A program made the translations under genes and the position numbers. Source: Heliocidaris erythrogramma (taxonomy: Eukaryota > Echinodermata > Echinoidea > Camarodonta > Echinometridae). From it: a stretch of 64,000 nucleotides of DNA. The stretch is taken from contig CM046855.1 of assembly GCA_025617745.1 (NCBI GenBank), positions 40,309,663 to 40,373,662 on the forward strand, read 5' to 3'. The notes beneath the pieces are model-generated. The model did no database searches. It saw nothing but the letters and a program-made list of their open reading frames with translations, and was not told the DNA's origin. This document shows positions 36,401-45,560 of the stretch, piece by piece; the stretch's first letter is position 1, and each line of letters opens with the position of its first letter.

Positions 36401-39400
36401 AGATCTACATGAGTACGACAGAAACGGCAAAAAGAATAACTAAGATATTTGAACGCATATTATATACACAACAAACAATAATATATAATATATAAAGGGA
36501 ACATATAATGCGATACAACTGGTATAACTATATAGCAAGGAACCATATATTTTTTTTATGTACAGACCACACGCAGATGCTCTCATAGTAAGTTTACTAA
36601 ATTTCTCTCTCTCTATATATATATATCTTTGTTTATTGACTTTTTCGACGACGCTATAGGGTCTTAATTACACCCATGGATATGTTCATATATTCTAGTT
36701 ATACCAGTTGTATCGCATTATATGTTCCCTTTATATATTATATATTATTGTTTGTTGTGTATATAATATGCGTTCAAATATCTTAGTTATTCTTTTTGCC
36801 GTTTCTGTCGTACTCATGTAGATCTGAAGAAGGGCTAATTGCCCGAAAGCTAATTAAAAGCGTGGTACCAACAGCTACGTCTACAGATGTACTCATTTTG
36901 TTGCCTCTATATAATTAGCACCCGAGTACACTACCCCACCATGTTAAAGAGTGTGAGCCAATTGTTGCTCTTATATATATATATATATATACAGCCCTGG
37001 AAAAAATCAGCTCCTTATAAAAGGCCTATATGGCAAGTGTTAGCTATATCAGTAATTGAAATTTCAGAATGGTTTCTACTAGCTAACTCATAATGAGTGA
37101 ATGAATACTCCCCAAAACAATTAGCTCATGTAATAACTAATCCCTCGGACAGTTACCGCCAGGGTAATTGCCCCTAAGACAATTAACCCAGGACAATTTT
37201 CACTGAAGGACAATTACTTGTAAGGGCACCCCTACGGATAGAACTTTCAGAACAACTAACAGAATGTAAATATCCTAGATGCTAACTGTCCTCAGGGATA
37301 TTCTCCAGGAGTAGGGGTTTTGGAAAAAATATCCTGACAGAAGTGGTCTGGGGATAATTGTCCGGGGGTATGCCTGATTTTCTCGTAAAGCCATGTCCAC
37401 TCTTCTGGAGGCAGTTTGTTCAGTTCTTGGTGGAAAATTTGCTACATTTGATGATAGCAGCCATGCCTTATGGCATTCTGTCAACAAGGTGTTCCCTTTT
37501 TTCACCTCATAGCAGCTCATTCATGCTCGAAAAATTGTTTTTTTTGTTTCATAAAATTCATTTTCTAATACCTTTAGTTTTCATGTCACATGCACTGGTC
37601 TCAGAAGAATAATGAGAAGGCCATGGTGCTCAGACCAAGAGTAGTAACCCTTGAAGTTCATCCTCTCGGACATTTATAGTCTATTAGGTGGTAAAAAAAT
37701 GGGAAAAAAGGGGTGTTGTAATTGTCTGGGGATATTTGTCCGGGACAATTTGTCCTGGCTGTAGTCTCCTAGTGGTAACTGTCCTGGGGTAAAAAGTCAT
37801 AGGGGTAATTGTTCTAGTTAGTAGTAGTCCCATTAATCATGCATTAGCTGTTGATAATCATTTTCCTACTTCCATTGACAATGGACTTAAAATAATCATA
37901 TACCACAAAAAGGAGCTGGTCTAATAATTTTTTCCAGGGCTGTACATATCTTACATTGAGCCAAAATTTTGGGTCAACTTCCCCTGGCCTTCTGGAGATG
38001 GGAGAACATATGTTTGGTTCATAAGATTAATTAATTGTCAAAATTTCCATCCCTTGAGTCTTTAGGTGGATTTTTAAAAAGTGAATAGATAGATGATATG
38101 CACATAATTATAAGACAAATCAGTTGTGAACTTATACTTACTCTTTGGTAGATGATGTGATTTTCCCCCTTAAGTATTTACAATAATATGGCTTTAATTG
38201 AAAAAAAAAATTATAACTGATTCTCATTTACCCTGCAGGCATGTGATCGCGGTGAACGCCCCAACAATTCTTCAGTCTGTACAGCATGTGATCAGAGTCC
38301 TGACCTGTATGACTGGATGTACCTTGGTTTCATGGTCCTGGTCTCACTAACCCTTCACATCTTCTTCATTGACTACTTCTCTGATGGAAAAAGGTAGATG
38401 AGGACACACACTCATTGCAGTGGTGGATACAGATCTGTATCTTTGCCAAGGGGATGGCTTGGGGCACAAGTATGTTGCAAAAAGCAAAAAAAAACAAAAC
38501 AAAAACATTGTATGACTAGGTGGACAAAATTACAAAACTTCAGAATTATGTTTTTCACTGTGAAACCTTTGCAGAGATGTTGCTTAGGGTTCAAATTATA
38601 AGAAGCAAGTAGTGGCCGAGCATATACTTTTTTAGTCTGATTGCAAACTTTAGAAAAACTGAATTTGCAATTGAATTATCTACTTCAAATTATAGTCCTG
38701 AGGTCAATCTAAGAGTAACTTTTTAGGTGTTCATGTCATTTTCTAATGCTTGTTATATATGCTTCAAAATAAGAAACAAATTTGAGAAAAATGTTTTTTT
38801 TCTTTCTATTTTTACATCATTTTCATTAAAAATTTACAATTTTTTCAAAAAGTAGCCATTTTGGAAGTTACACCATTCATCTGAAACAGAGCCTTATGTC
38901 CAAGAATTCTTGACAAGCAGAGATTGGTCAGATAGCAGATCTGCCTATGAATTCTGATATGATGTGTATGTGTAAATAACTTGGTTGCTATGTGGATTTT
39001 CCTTGTCAGAGCATAGCCCTTTGTGACTTTGTTGACCTAGACTGAAAAGGAGATAAAATAACACGCAGACAAATGAAAATGTTGATTTTTTTTTCTTCTG
39101 TTTTCAGCAAAGCGATTACACTTCACATCTCAGCCACATTAGAATGTGCTGTTGCTAGCATTGTCATGCTGCTTGTTTTAGATCCAGTGGGTAAGCAAAG
39201 TAATTTAGTTTTATAGAATATTCCAGGAAATCTAAGTTTATGTTAAAAAAAAATAAGAATACCTGTTACACAAGTGTGCAACTAACTAAAATTGTCTACA
39301 AATGTCATGTTATGACAAGTATCTAATCCTGTGTTTGATTTGTAGTTTTCTTCTTGCCCCAAGTTATTCAAAATGGTAAATGGTACCTGTAGTATTCAAA

Positions 39401-42400
39401 AGGTTCCACTTAATATACAGTGTGAGTCAAAACATTTTTTTAATGGTGTACTCATCATAAGCAGGACAAATAGTTAACTCCTGATCACAAATAAAGCTAC
39501 AGAGGATCCATGATGACAAACATTTATGCATATTGTTTTCAAGATGGACTTTTGGATGTTGAGGTGCAATTAACATCATCATCATATCATGATCGTTAAA
39601 CACTTTGAAGCAGCAAGTTAAAAAATAAAAGAGTATGACAAAGCAAATGAATCAGAATATTGTTTCTTTATGTTTAGTTTACTCCAAATGAAGTCCATGA
39701 TCATCTGCTTGTTTATGTGTGCATTTGTGATGCATTCCTGTTTGCATATGTCTGCAAATGTCTGCTTATGATGATAACACCATGTGAGAAAAAACTAAAT
39801 GCGTGTGTGTGTGTGTTTGAGCATTATTCGTATCTGCAAAGACCGAATTAATGCCCCTATTCAAAATGTATTGTTCAAACAACACAATCATAAGGAGTAC
39901 ATTGGCGCAAGTTGATTTTTACACTTTCGCAAACAATGCCCCCCTGTTCATCCAAGCGTAAAACACATACCACACAAAAATGGTACCAAATGATGCGGGA
40001 TAAGATACTTTTTCAAAATATGTATAACAATTTTGCGTTCATAACCGAGTTTTAAACAAAATAGCAATTTTCTAAGTGTAGACTTTTGTTTTGACTCACA
40101 CGGTAGATGTTTGTTACTTTGTGAAAGAAAAGGAACAGTCCAATTCTCTTTTGGTCATGTTGAAGTTTGAAATTCACATCATTATACATATGTTAAGTTT
40201 TATGAACTTTGCAGTAATTCTAATTTCCCCACTCATCAATATTTTTACACAGGCTCACCAAAGCTTCGATCGTGTTCTGTGCAAAAGCTCTCAGACTGGT
40301 ATACTATGCTAGAGAACCCACAACCTCAGTACACTTCAACACTACACTGCACACAAGAGGCTGTATACCCACTGTAAGTACTTCAGTCTCCTTCTTTGGA
40401 TTTAGTTAGCAGGAGTGACAACATTCTTTTCTTCTTTATTTTCTTCTTTATTTTCGTCTTTATCTTTAAATATCTCTATTATGACTAATATATACATAAA
40501 CAGTTGATATATGATATTTCTGTATCTGTGGTCCTCATGGAATCCTTGAAAACCAGTGCTAAACACTACAAGGAAAAACTAACAAACAAACAGCACCTGC
40601 CTGGACATGCTGTTCACCCAGAGTACAGTCACTCATACATGTTGGTGCTATAAGTTTGTGTGGAATGCAGATACCTTATAGCCTTATTGTTTTCAGTTAA
40701 GAATCCATTTTAAGCATGTTAGTTTTCCCACATTTCCACATATGTTAGTTTTTAGATTTTTTTCTGACTTCCTAAAGCCCTCACACACTATCAATATTAA
40801 CAGAAATTTGCAATTTTAAGAATTTTCCATAGAAATTCGAGCTGAGGAATGTCATGTTATGAAATGGAATACATTGAGATGACCTGTGTTAAAAAAAGGA
40901 TCATCAATGAGGAGAGTGACTCATCTAATTTAGTAGGGAGTAAAGAAGGGGAATACAGAAAAAGAAAGAAAAATACTTAGTTGAATTCCTCAGGAAAAGA
41001 AGTTTGCTTCACATATCTGTCATATAATGCACTGATCAGAGAGTACGTTTGGGGAATATTTTTGCTCAAATTTATGTTTTATTTTACTCCCACGTTGCTC
41101 AATGCTGTTCATTGACATCATATTGTACAGTTTTGCTTTAAACGTTTTTTTTAATTATCGCTAATTTACAATTCTGTTTTTTTTTTTCCTGTTTGTTGAA
41201 ATTTTGTGAATTTGATATCAAAAGATGTGTAAGACTGTAGGCGATAAAATCATAAAAGCTCACAACGCAAGAAAAATTATCCTTAAACATATCGTGGCAA
41301 ACGTCCGGGGGGGGTGTATTCTACCCCCAGTCCTTTTTGGGTTAAGTTTCCAGCGTCATGTCTAAATGTGGCTTTATTAGGGACAATTGATTTATATGAA
41401 TATAACATAACCTCTATTTGTTTCTATCACCAGGTACACTGCTGTATTCATTCACTACGGCATTCAGCTAATCCTAATGATGTTAGTCAGACCTGGCTTA
41501 TCTATCAAACTCTCTGATAACCTGGGAAGAAGTTCTATCTATGCTGCTCTTTACTTCCTCCCCATCTTGACTGTCATGCATGCTGTATTTGCTGGGCTGA
41601 TTTGTGAGTTGGACTTTCTGGATTATCTTTTATTTTAGGGACTGATATATATTCAGATGTCACAGCAAATCGAAACTGTGACGTGTCATTTGGTTAATGA
41701 CTACACATATATGGTTTTGTATGGGGAAGACATCAACTCAACTGTTATGGTTAAGTTTTGTCAATTTGTAGGTATTAAGATCATACTGTGATTGAGTCCT
41801 TCCAAATATTTTTAATTGATAATTTTAGATAGCAGCCATATATCTTGAGTATTGACTTTTCTGTTTATTCGGCAGATTATTCCTATCCATATTTGACATT
41901 GATAGTATCATTGGTGACACATGCTGTACATTTTGCCAAAGAGGAAATTGAGGTAAGAGTAACTATGTTTTCTAATGCCATATTCAATTTATTATTATTT
42001 TTTATTTATTTTTTTTACTTTTTTTTACTTTTTTTTTTTTTTTTTTTTTCCTTTTTTTTTCTTTTCTTTTTTTTCCTTTTCTTTTTTTTCCTTTTCTTAT
42101 TTTTTTTTTTTTTTTTTTTGGGGGGGGGGTTTAATATAGCCATTTTGATGTGTAAATCAGTTTAACGTCATACCAGAGGATGGAGACGTAAGGCTACAAG
42201 TGTGAAAGATTTCTGTTTAAACTCCATATTGATATTCTTTTATAGGATTTTCCCTGCCAACATATATTAATAGTCACAAACAATAGGAACATTCAGTTCA
42301 ATCAATGGTGTGATAATTTGTAGATGAAACAAGGATCACTCTCTTTATCTTTCATGTTGTCTAATTTCTATGTACTTTTGAAGGGTTTGTATAGAATTTG

Positions 42401-42822
42401 CATCCGGTATGTGTTCAAGTATCACAATCAAAATAACTAAAGTAGGGATGGGGTGTTTCTGTAATTTCTGATTATTATTATTTGAATTTTTACATTTTCC
42501 TTACATAAAATTTAATTTTTGTTCTTTCTTGCATTCTGAAATCGCATAAGCCATATGAAGACCAGAATGTTCATTCCTATCATACCTATATTTATTACAT
42601 CTCTTTCCTGTGTTGTCATTTCTACAGACTCCCAGATTGCTGATCAGCAAGAAGCGGAACCCTGTGATACTGTTCTTTCATTGGCTGATGCACGCTTACG
42701 GAATCATCGCTCTGACTAGACTAGAGAATCCTGTAATATATGGGCCTATGCTTGCCTTCATTCCATTTCCTGCCATCTTCTACATCGTCACAGCAAGGTT
42801 TGCTGATCCATCACAATTATAG
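24798..42822 (+). CDS. JKAMP: JNK1/MAPK8-associated membrane protein (complete, 8 exons)
   Basis: Coding exons 24798-24897, 30666-30766, 38239-38393, 39108-39190, 40253-40373, 41434-41603, 41876-41952 and 42628-42822 join in phase to 333 residues. Human JKAMP is about 311. Residues 1-34 form a signal-peptide-like start (MLRFYGKVISVLIVFISVPC). Then CPGLYCGRKLL and a Cys-rich lumenal segment (ACDRGERPN, CTACDQSPDLYDWMYLGF) lead into several hydrophobic membrane spans. Diagnostic blocks are KLSDWYTMLENPQP, HCTQEAVYPLYTAVF, SIYAALYFLPILTV, SLVTHAVHFAKEEIE and FFHWLMHAYGII. From the family: an ER/plasma-membrane multipass protein that prolongs JNK1 activity and recruits proteasomes for ER-associated degradation. 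All borders are GT-AG. Introns 1 and 2 (5.8 and 7.5 kb) are swollen by retroelements. The start is the only ATG in frame before the first donor that gives a signal-like N-terminus. Confidence 0.95.
25204..26349. mobile_element. Composite palindromic repeat, copy 1 (JKAMP intron 1)
   Basis: Pieces shared with 55.18-56.96 kb are: TAGCTTCGTGAGT near 25230; 25340-25800, which matches 56160-56790 in reverse; 25826-25930 (GTAGGAGTGAGATTTTTAAG), which matches 56858-56957 directly; and 25966-26349 (AAGCCAGGCGTTTTTCCCC), which matches 55262 onward. The end is a CG-rich hairpin: 26201-26262 (CATGCCTCCTCTTGTCATGC...GGCGGCTGCG) mirrors 26297-26349. The hairpin breaks off at 26349, where the LINE begins. 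Confidence 0.75.
26350..30080 (+). mobile_element. Non-LTR retrotransposon (CR1/L2-type LINE), near full length
   Basis: Begins abruptly inside the palindrome of the previous repeat, carries one long ORF (26461-29436) and a 640-bp 3' UTR, and ends in an AAATGAAATGAAATGAA-type microsatellite tail. A 3' stem (GAGGAGCCCAC near 29828 with GTGGGCCTC near 29864) resembles the terminal hairpins of CR1/L2 elements. Same strand as JKAMP, inside its intron 1. I did not find the target duplication. Confidence 0.85.
26461..29436 (+). CDS. LINE ORF2: AP endonuclease and reverse transcriptase
   Basis: 991 residues without a stop. The APE-type endonuclease occupies about residues 45-255: HANIRSLNRH, LSETWLN, VGVIYRCPN, MGDFNIDL (near 185) and LSDLSDHYPI. 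The reverse transcriptase occupies about 480-800: FKKGDHLDVGNYRPISLLSS, DFSKAFDTINH, GVPQGSLLGPLLF and the catalytic FADD near 716. A connection domain and C-terminal tail (VWGNTHQTLIEKV, FWNSLD) follow. This order is typical of CR1/L2/Jockey-group LINEs. An in-frame TGA sits directly before the ATG, so the true N-terminus or an ORF1 may be lost by 5' truncation. The intact frame implies recent insertion. Confidence 0.92.
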   Translation: MVCKSTSLPPSIDFDFDDPAQRTSTKYITIDKFSDILKEFKNTFSLFHANIRSLNRHFDDLLSLIDVQSQNPLSIIGLSETWLNRDSYHPFLIDNYDFINKNRQDRAGGGVALYLLRTLNYTVLDEISVCNRLIESLFVEITIPGNKNIIVGVIYRCPNSNVHDFLSYLADLLHNINLTNKDFFLMGDFNIDLMKHDQITASQEFLELMLSASFLPLISKPTRIANTSATLIDNIFSNVIPHSDSYIVLSDLSDHYPILAHYPIIQSLNNNGPCSSKRKVTAENLVRLGVNLENTDWSSVYSNSEVDGSFDLFSSILTTQLDINLPKQKNKSNYKKTPKLPWISKSLLKSINQKNKLYYKFKTKGTEQSKRKYTHYKNTLTKIIRFEKKNYFITRLKNCKNDMQNTWKIIKQAMNMANNRSDVKRIRLDNKLVEDPKAIVNIFNTYFSLIGDNLAKNIPPANKKFTDFLGSYNPNSIFFIPTNKQEILKIISDLKNKKSSGYDEINNVILKSIIPFIVDPLVHIFNISLSCGQFPNAMKLAKIIPLFKKGDHLDVGNYRPISLLSSFSKVLEKIIYTRMISFLNKYDIFSHFQFGFREKHSTVHALMSFVEKVTHSIDVSSHTIGIFLDFSKAFDTINHEILLYKLSHYGVRGKALEWFRSYLLNRKQYVFLNECESELRNICCGVPQGSLLGPLLFVLYINDFCRSSNSLSFILFADDTNLLYSHKDPNVLVNTINTELLNISQWIRANKLSLNLQKTNYMIFSNSLVSLPSDIVLDNDPLKQVSHTKFLGVIVDNQLTWKLHIDNICKVISRNIGIINKLKFLLPQSSLLMLYSTLILPYLNYGLLVWGNTHQTLIEKVLLLQKRAIRIICNAPMRSHTASLFFENNILKIKDLYSFQLGQFMYRYNNGSSPSVFQDMFVKNQSVHKYPTRQLDEFHLPLLRTFKAKNTFIFEGPKFWNSLDCVLKNSPSLNSFKGKLKCFLLKSYNHI
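31540..31870 (-). mobile_element. Degenerate LINE 3' fragment
   Basis: On the minus strand, broken frames read MLMMDHIINLHTDIP, then RSPSFQTLSIWNSLPDELV and ADLFKQEVQSIL. This is the hallmark C-terminal tail (WNSLP...F+) of CR1/Jockey-type reverse transcriptases. It is frameshifted, in JKAMP intron 2, and differs from the intact LINE nearby. Confidence 0.7.
32253..32270. repeat. Orphan terminus of the CAGCCCTGG DNA transposon
   Basis: TTTTTTCCAGGGCTG followed by TA is identical to the right end of the element at 36992-37942. It abuts the (TA)n tract in which the Penelope-like element sits. I found no left end nearby. Confidence 0.6.
32283..32680 (-). repeat. PLE terminal repeat, distal copy
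   Basis: Runs from GAGGCAACAAAATGAG to GGTTCCTTGC; the complete form (about 390 bp). It includes the hammerhead-like fold at 32308-32390 and the (TA)n with GAGAGAGA near 32570-32600. Confidence 0.85.
32308..32390 (-). ncRNA. Hammerhead-ribozyme-like motif in PLE terminal repeat, copy 1
   Basis: On the minus strand: GUAC...GUAGAU, CUGAAGA core, stem II GGGC/GCCC with a UAAUU loop, GAAA core, stem III AGCU/AGCU, then UA, C, and GUCUAC...GUAC closing stem I with an internal loop. All three stems and the CUGANGA/GAAA core are there, but one extra A precedes stem II and one extra C follows the predicted cleavage UA. Hammerhead motifs are known in PLE terminal repeats. Activity here is uncertain. 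Confidence 0.55.
33196..36339 (-). CDS. PLE polyprotein: reverse transcriptase + GIY-YIG endonuclease
   Basis: An uninterrupted 1047-residue frame. The first ~75 residues are read from the terminal repeat, so the working start is probably the later Met in TAMAPLNEES. A basic region with RKRQYKKRRRT (nuclear-localisation-like) lies near 255-275. The RT block runs from KPADKGSAVVIM through RPIVSGCSCPT (about 519), TADVTSLYTNIP (about 581), GTAMGTPIAPTYANIFM (about 641) to catalytic YIDD (about 682-685). The C-terminal GIY-YIG nuclease reads VIYLLTCSQCQ then QYVGKTETSLYTR (about 946-970), with a preceding Cys/His cluster. The domain order matches canonical Penelope/Poseidon/Neptune-type elements. 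The intact frame implies a young copy. Confidence 0.93.
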   Translation of the reverse strand: MYSFCCLYIISTRVHYPTMLKSVSQLLLLFTLFWFRSHPLGWIHSEDFDGCTTTTITITSSTHTSLTRRTKTAMAPLNEESTRAAHLLQNHLERIMRYQLHADFLKKYKQKDIIPKGLILKKTPAFIDDSSLEEWNSILRIASTQLRDLTIKVVEKKRTELLQKTAQHKENLRKTTSPRTYHQTLNTINRNCTIAEKKAVKRKLHKLSRDEKAQSKMNAQENGISNVIPCTDSINVETNDTHASCETIEHKHKNRRFRKRQYKKRRRTYVNNRQTKNKSDTPKVAIVNLSQHTLSEAETSLLSKGLKFCPTPNQVDINSIKKDVDALRRKMALKVHYANANENTRTIGSDGDLNTNNTQDDNNSTLSSEPKFIPLRKPNLWAPTLSDPHVRVFLDNLETKVVNDANRYNSSRHRDNLTQLERKALKALQLNKDIVIKPADKGSAVVIMSTSDYIAEGNRQLSDESTYKKLDSDPTTHHLQRVKEATQALDIDKETKKSLVPPKPSCPNLYFLPKIHKKNTPGRPIVSGCSCPTVEISKFLDFYLRPFAQKLPSFLKDTTHFLNHISHINTHHTPLSPRTLLVTADVTSLYTNIPHQEGIMACQEALNTRVNQNPPTNQLIRLLELVLKLNNFKFNGQDYLQLEGTAMGTPIAPTYANIFMGHVEKKIMSSTHLTLFKNTWRRYIDDIFFLWNGSPRTLTTLQELMNNIHPTIKFTFDSSPTQTHFLDVTVKRTHSQLHTELFTKPTDTHTYLLPTSCHPPHTFRGIVYSQALRVRRICSDEDSTTHHLQKLEHFFLERGYDKQTVKQQISKATHIPRQELLSYKIDRDLDGHDIYFPLTYSPATSSAPRDIHQHFTTLQQSENAQRIFHKPPTVSYRRGRTLRNLLVRARDPSHAPNTSTTHPNGFFRCDAKKCSMHSHINETTTFSSTTTGRIFRIGSRMNCKSTFVIYLLTCSQCQMQYVGKTETSLYTRLNNTRSEIRNYHKPLQHKTLPYAKHFNLPSHSLQNLQITGIELIENKSHDMILRRESFWIEKLKTLHPHGINMEP
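36256..36532 (-). repeat. PLE terminal repeat, proximal direct copy (internally shortened)
   Basis: Matches the distal copy from GAGGCAACAAAATGAG (36319) to GGTATAACTA (36530). It then jumps straight into the inverted copy, lacking about 130 bp. The hammerhead-like fold is at 36334-36416. Confidence 0.85.
36334..36416 (-). ncRNA. Hammerhead-ribozyme-like motif, copy 2
   Basis: Identical 83-bp segment to 32308-32390, same strand. It lies immediately upstream of the PLE ORF, where a self-cleaving RNA would set the 5' end of the transcript. Confidence 0.55.
36533..36976 (+). repeat. PLE terminal repeat, inverted full-length copy
   Basis: The reverse complement of the distal repeat (GCAAGGAACCATATATTTT to TTTTGTTGCCTC), then the reverse of 36256-36318. 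Together with the proximal copy it forms a palindrome centred near 36532. It contains a third hammerhead-like fold at 36810-36892, now on the plus strand. Confidence 0.85.
36992..37942. mobile_element. TA-flanked nonautonomous DNA transposon
   Basis: The ends CAGCCCTGGAAAAAAT and ATTTTTTCCAGGGCTG are perfect 16-bp inverted repeats with TA on both outer sides, as for Tc1/mariner-type insertion. The interior is full of short words GGACAATT / AATTGTCC, often next to CCnGG (for example 37194, 37350, 37733). No transposase ORF. Confidence 0.75.
41988..42130. repeat. Long T-rich tract ending in G-run
   Basis: Almost pure T with scattered C over about 130 bp, then ten Gs, in JKAMP intron 7. On the complement this is an A-rich tail-like tract. 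Confidence 0.9.
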
Positions 42823-42904
42823 ATGCAGCTCAGTTGACAATGTGTAGCCTCGCTGGTCGCTACAGTATACCTGTCATTCTCTACGAAGCCATTAATTAGA
42901 TGCA

Positions 42905-43110
42905 GCTCCCTCAGTGGTGTTTCACTTTCGTGGCATTTGCAGCGTTTCTTGCCACCTGCATCATAGTCATTTGAAGGTTTGTCAACCCACAGGTGTTATA
43001 GATGAAGCCAACTCAGAAGGTTTTGTTACTTCACCAACATTAGCAGATTTCCTGCAACCTCGTACATGGTAATTGAATTATTTGCTGATTTATCACCATG
43101 GAAGATCTTC
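42905..43110 (+). pseudogene. JKAMP: Two decayed tandem copies of the end of the last JKAMP exon
   Basis: ATTTCCTGCCATCTTCTACATCG...TTTGCTGATCCATCAC of the real exon (about 42760-42825) recurs as ATTTCCTGCAACCTCGTACATGG...TTTGCTGATTTATCAC (about 43042-43110). It recurs more worn as TTTCTTGCCACCTGCATCAT...AGGTTTGTCAACCCAC...TTATAGATG (about 42940-43005). They lie downstream of the stop, so they are untranslated. Confidence 0.65.
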
Positions 43111-44883
43111 CACAGAACCACTCCATGATTGGGGATTTGTAAATCGTAAAATAGAATAAACTAGAGAAAAATTGTAAAGTAGATGCATCTTCCTGTAAGC
43201 TGTCACCTCTATGTAGCTCTTTACTGTAAAGAACTAGGTTGAGGTACCAAAGATTTACAAGATGTTTGAAAGCAGTCATGAAAATCATTAGGGTCTATAA
43301 GGACAAAAGAGAAATGGGGCCGATGTAAGTATATTGAGGAATTTAGCAAGGCAATTGCTAGGCAAATTTATTTCTTTCAAATGTTCTATACTTTGAAAGT
43401 GCTTCTTATGCACTTATATCCCATCTGGGGGCGCAAAATTGGCAAGCAACTAGAGTCAATTAATGGTTAACACTTTAAAAACACCATTGGGGGTGTGAAA
43501 TAGCTAGATCCTGAACAAAATTATGTGAGGGAGCTTTAGAAAATTTTCGCATTTCTATTAAACACCATTTCTTGTGCATTTTGTCCTTGACTGGTGCACA
43601 AATTACCTTTATAGACCATAAATTTTCTTGTATTTCTCGCCCTTTTCTTTAGTTTTATTATTATTTATCTTTCTTCAGTAACATGGTACATTACATATCA
43701 TACAAACGTACATTTCTTTTTATACCGGTAATTAGCAGGAAAAGAGAAGAAAGATAAGGTGACCAGTAGAAGCAGAGCTTGTAAATTGGGTCCCTCAGAA
43801 GAATATAGCAAATTACTTTGTATACGGCTTAAAGTTAATACGGCAAAAAAACAATAACTAGATAAATCTAATACACAGTAAACATCTACAACATTCACAA
43901 ATATATATACAAGATAGATGCTTAAGTGATAAGGCAGATAAGCAATGAATCAGAAGGAGGAAAAATAGAAACAGGATTGAGAAGTGAAGAGGGAGAGAGA
44001 AAATAGGGCAAAGATAAAGAAAACAAGTGAGAAGAGAAGGGGGAAGGGGAAGGGGACAAGGGTAACACATCATGATATATACATACACATAGACACACAC
44101 AGACAGAAAGGCAGGCTGGCTCTATACATAACATTAACCCCACCATTATAACAAGGGACCTGGGTATTTCAGATGGGCTCAGATTTTTTATAGCCAGAAA
44201 ATACAGTAACCCCAAGCAAGATTCTATCTGTCAAAATGCAATCTGAAGTATACTCCTTTTCCAAATTAATAACTAAATTTGATGACCGATGAAAAGGAAT
44301 ACAGAAGTCCATGCATACTACTAACAATACAAGATACTAAATACAAAGGAATATGTTATACAAGTGCCAAACTATACTGATCCACCCATTACACTTACAT
44401 TATCTTTGAACTCTTGACCTAAACGGATTGGTACATGTACATCCATATGTCACCTACATTTTTGGCTAATTTTTAGTTTATTCTGTAAACTTAGTCAAAA
44501 TTATTGCAATAATAAATTCTTTTCACCTAAATCATACGACCCTTTGGCCTTTGGTCATATTTTTTTGTCCTTTCACGTCAAAAACTAAGAATTTTATACT
44601 GTCGTGAAAACTCTTTGAATAGTACTCAAGTTATTATGGCAGCCTGTAAGCAGATAAACGGACAATCTCAAAACGAAATGCATCCAGCACCATGTTGTCT
44701 GAGGCATATAGAGAAAAGGCACATTTGCCATGCATGTGGAATTCATGTTTGAGTAGATAAACGTGATGAATGTTTTGTTCATAATATATATATATATATT
44801 TATATTTATTTCCATGTTTATATAGTTGTATTTCATGATACGATACATGATAATGTGTATGACACATTTTGCAGTTTAATTTT

Positions 44884-45560
44884 TAAGGGAAAGACTACCT
44901 TTATATTAAGTTGGTTTAATAAAAGCAGAAAATGAGAGAAAAGGATCAGTGCAAGACAGGAGAATCCATTAAGAAGATAAAAAACTTTTGAATTTTAAAA
45001 GGCAATCCAATAATCCACCCTGATATCAAGTTGGTTTCAAAAGAAGCATAAAATTTAAAGAAACATATCAATGAAAGTTTGAGCAAAATCTGATAAGAAA
45101 TAAGAAAGTTATGAATTTTTGAAGGTGTATTCAATCAAACACCATTTGGCAACTCTGTGACGTATCTTGCGAGCTCTTCTTCCATCTGCCCTATACTTCA
45201 AAAATCATAAATTACATTTTTTCTGAAGAAAATATTGAACGATACACCTGCACCCTAAATAAAATCATTACAAACATGTTTTTCACAAAACCAGCATGAA
45301 ACGAATGTATTCCTTCGTCAACAACTAAGAAAATGAAAATTTATGAAATTTTCAGTAAAGATCAAATGGGAGAGGAGCTCGCAAGATAGAGCAAGGAGTT
45401 GCCAATTAGTGTTTGATTGATTACAACTTCAAAAATTCATAACTTTATTTCATATTGGATTCTGCTCAAACTTTCACTGATCTGTTTCATTAATTTTTCT
45501 CCTTCTTTTGAAACAAAATTTATATCAGGGTGGACATTCCCTTTAAAGGTAGTCTTGCTT
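44884..45560. mobile_element. Long inverted-repeat MITE (CCACCCTGATAT family)
   Basis: The left side (AAGGGAAAGACTACCTTTA; CCACCCTGATATCAAG; GTGAAAGTTTGAGCAAA on either strand; TCATAACTT) is mirrored on the right (45412-45560, ending CCCTTTAAAGGTAGTCTTGC). The loop carries TTGGCAACTC...GACGTATCTTGCGAGCTC, mirrored by GAGCTCGCAAGATAGAGC. The same end sequence occurs at 786-965. Confidence 0.8.

Larger units (their letters stand above)
32283..36976 (-). mobile_element. Penelope-like retroelement with pLTRs
   Basis: A 4.7-kb element in JKAMP intron 2, opposite to the gene, set in (TA)n on both sides. One long ORF (33196-36339) carries the PLE reverse transcriptase and GIY-YIG endonuclease. A terminal repeat starting GAGGCAACAAAATGAG occurs in direct orientation at both ends (32292 and 36319). 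A third, inverted copy (36533-36907) follows the ORF start and continues to 36976 as the reverse of 36256-36318. This mix of direct and inverted terminal repeats is characteristic of Penelope-like elements. Confidence 0.92.
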
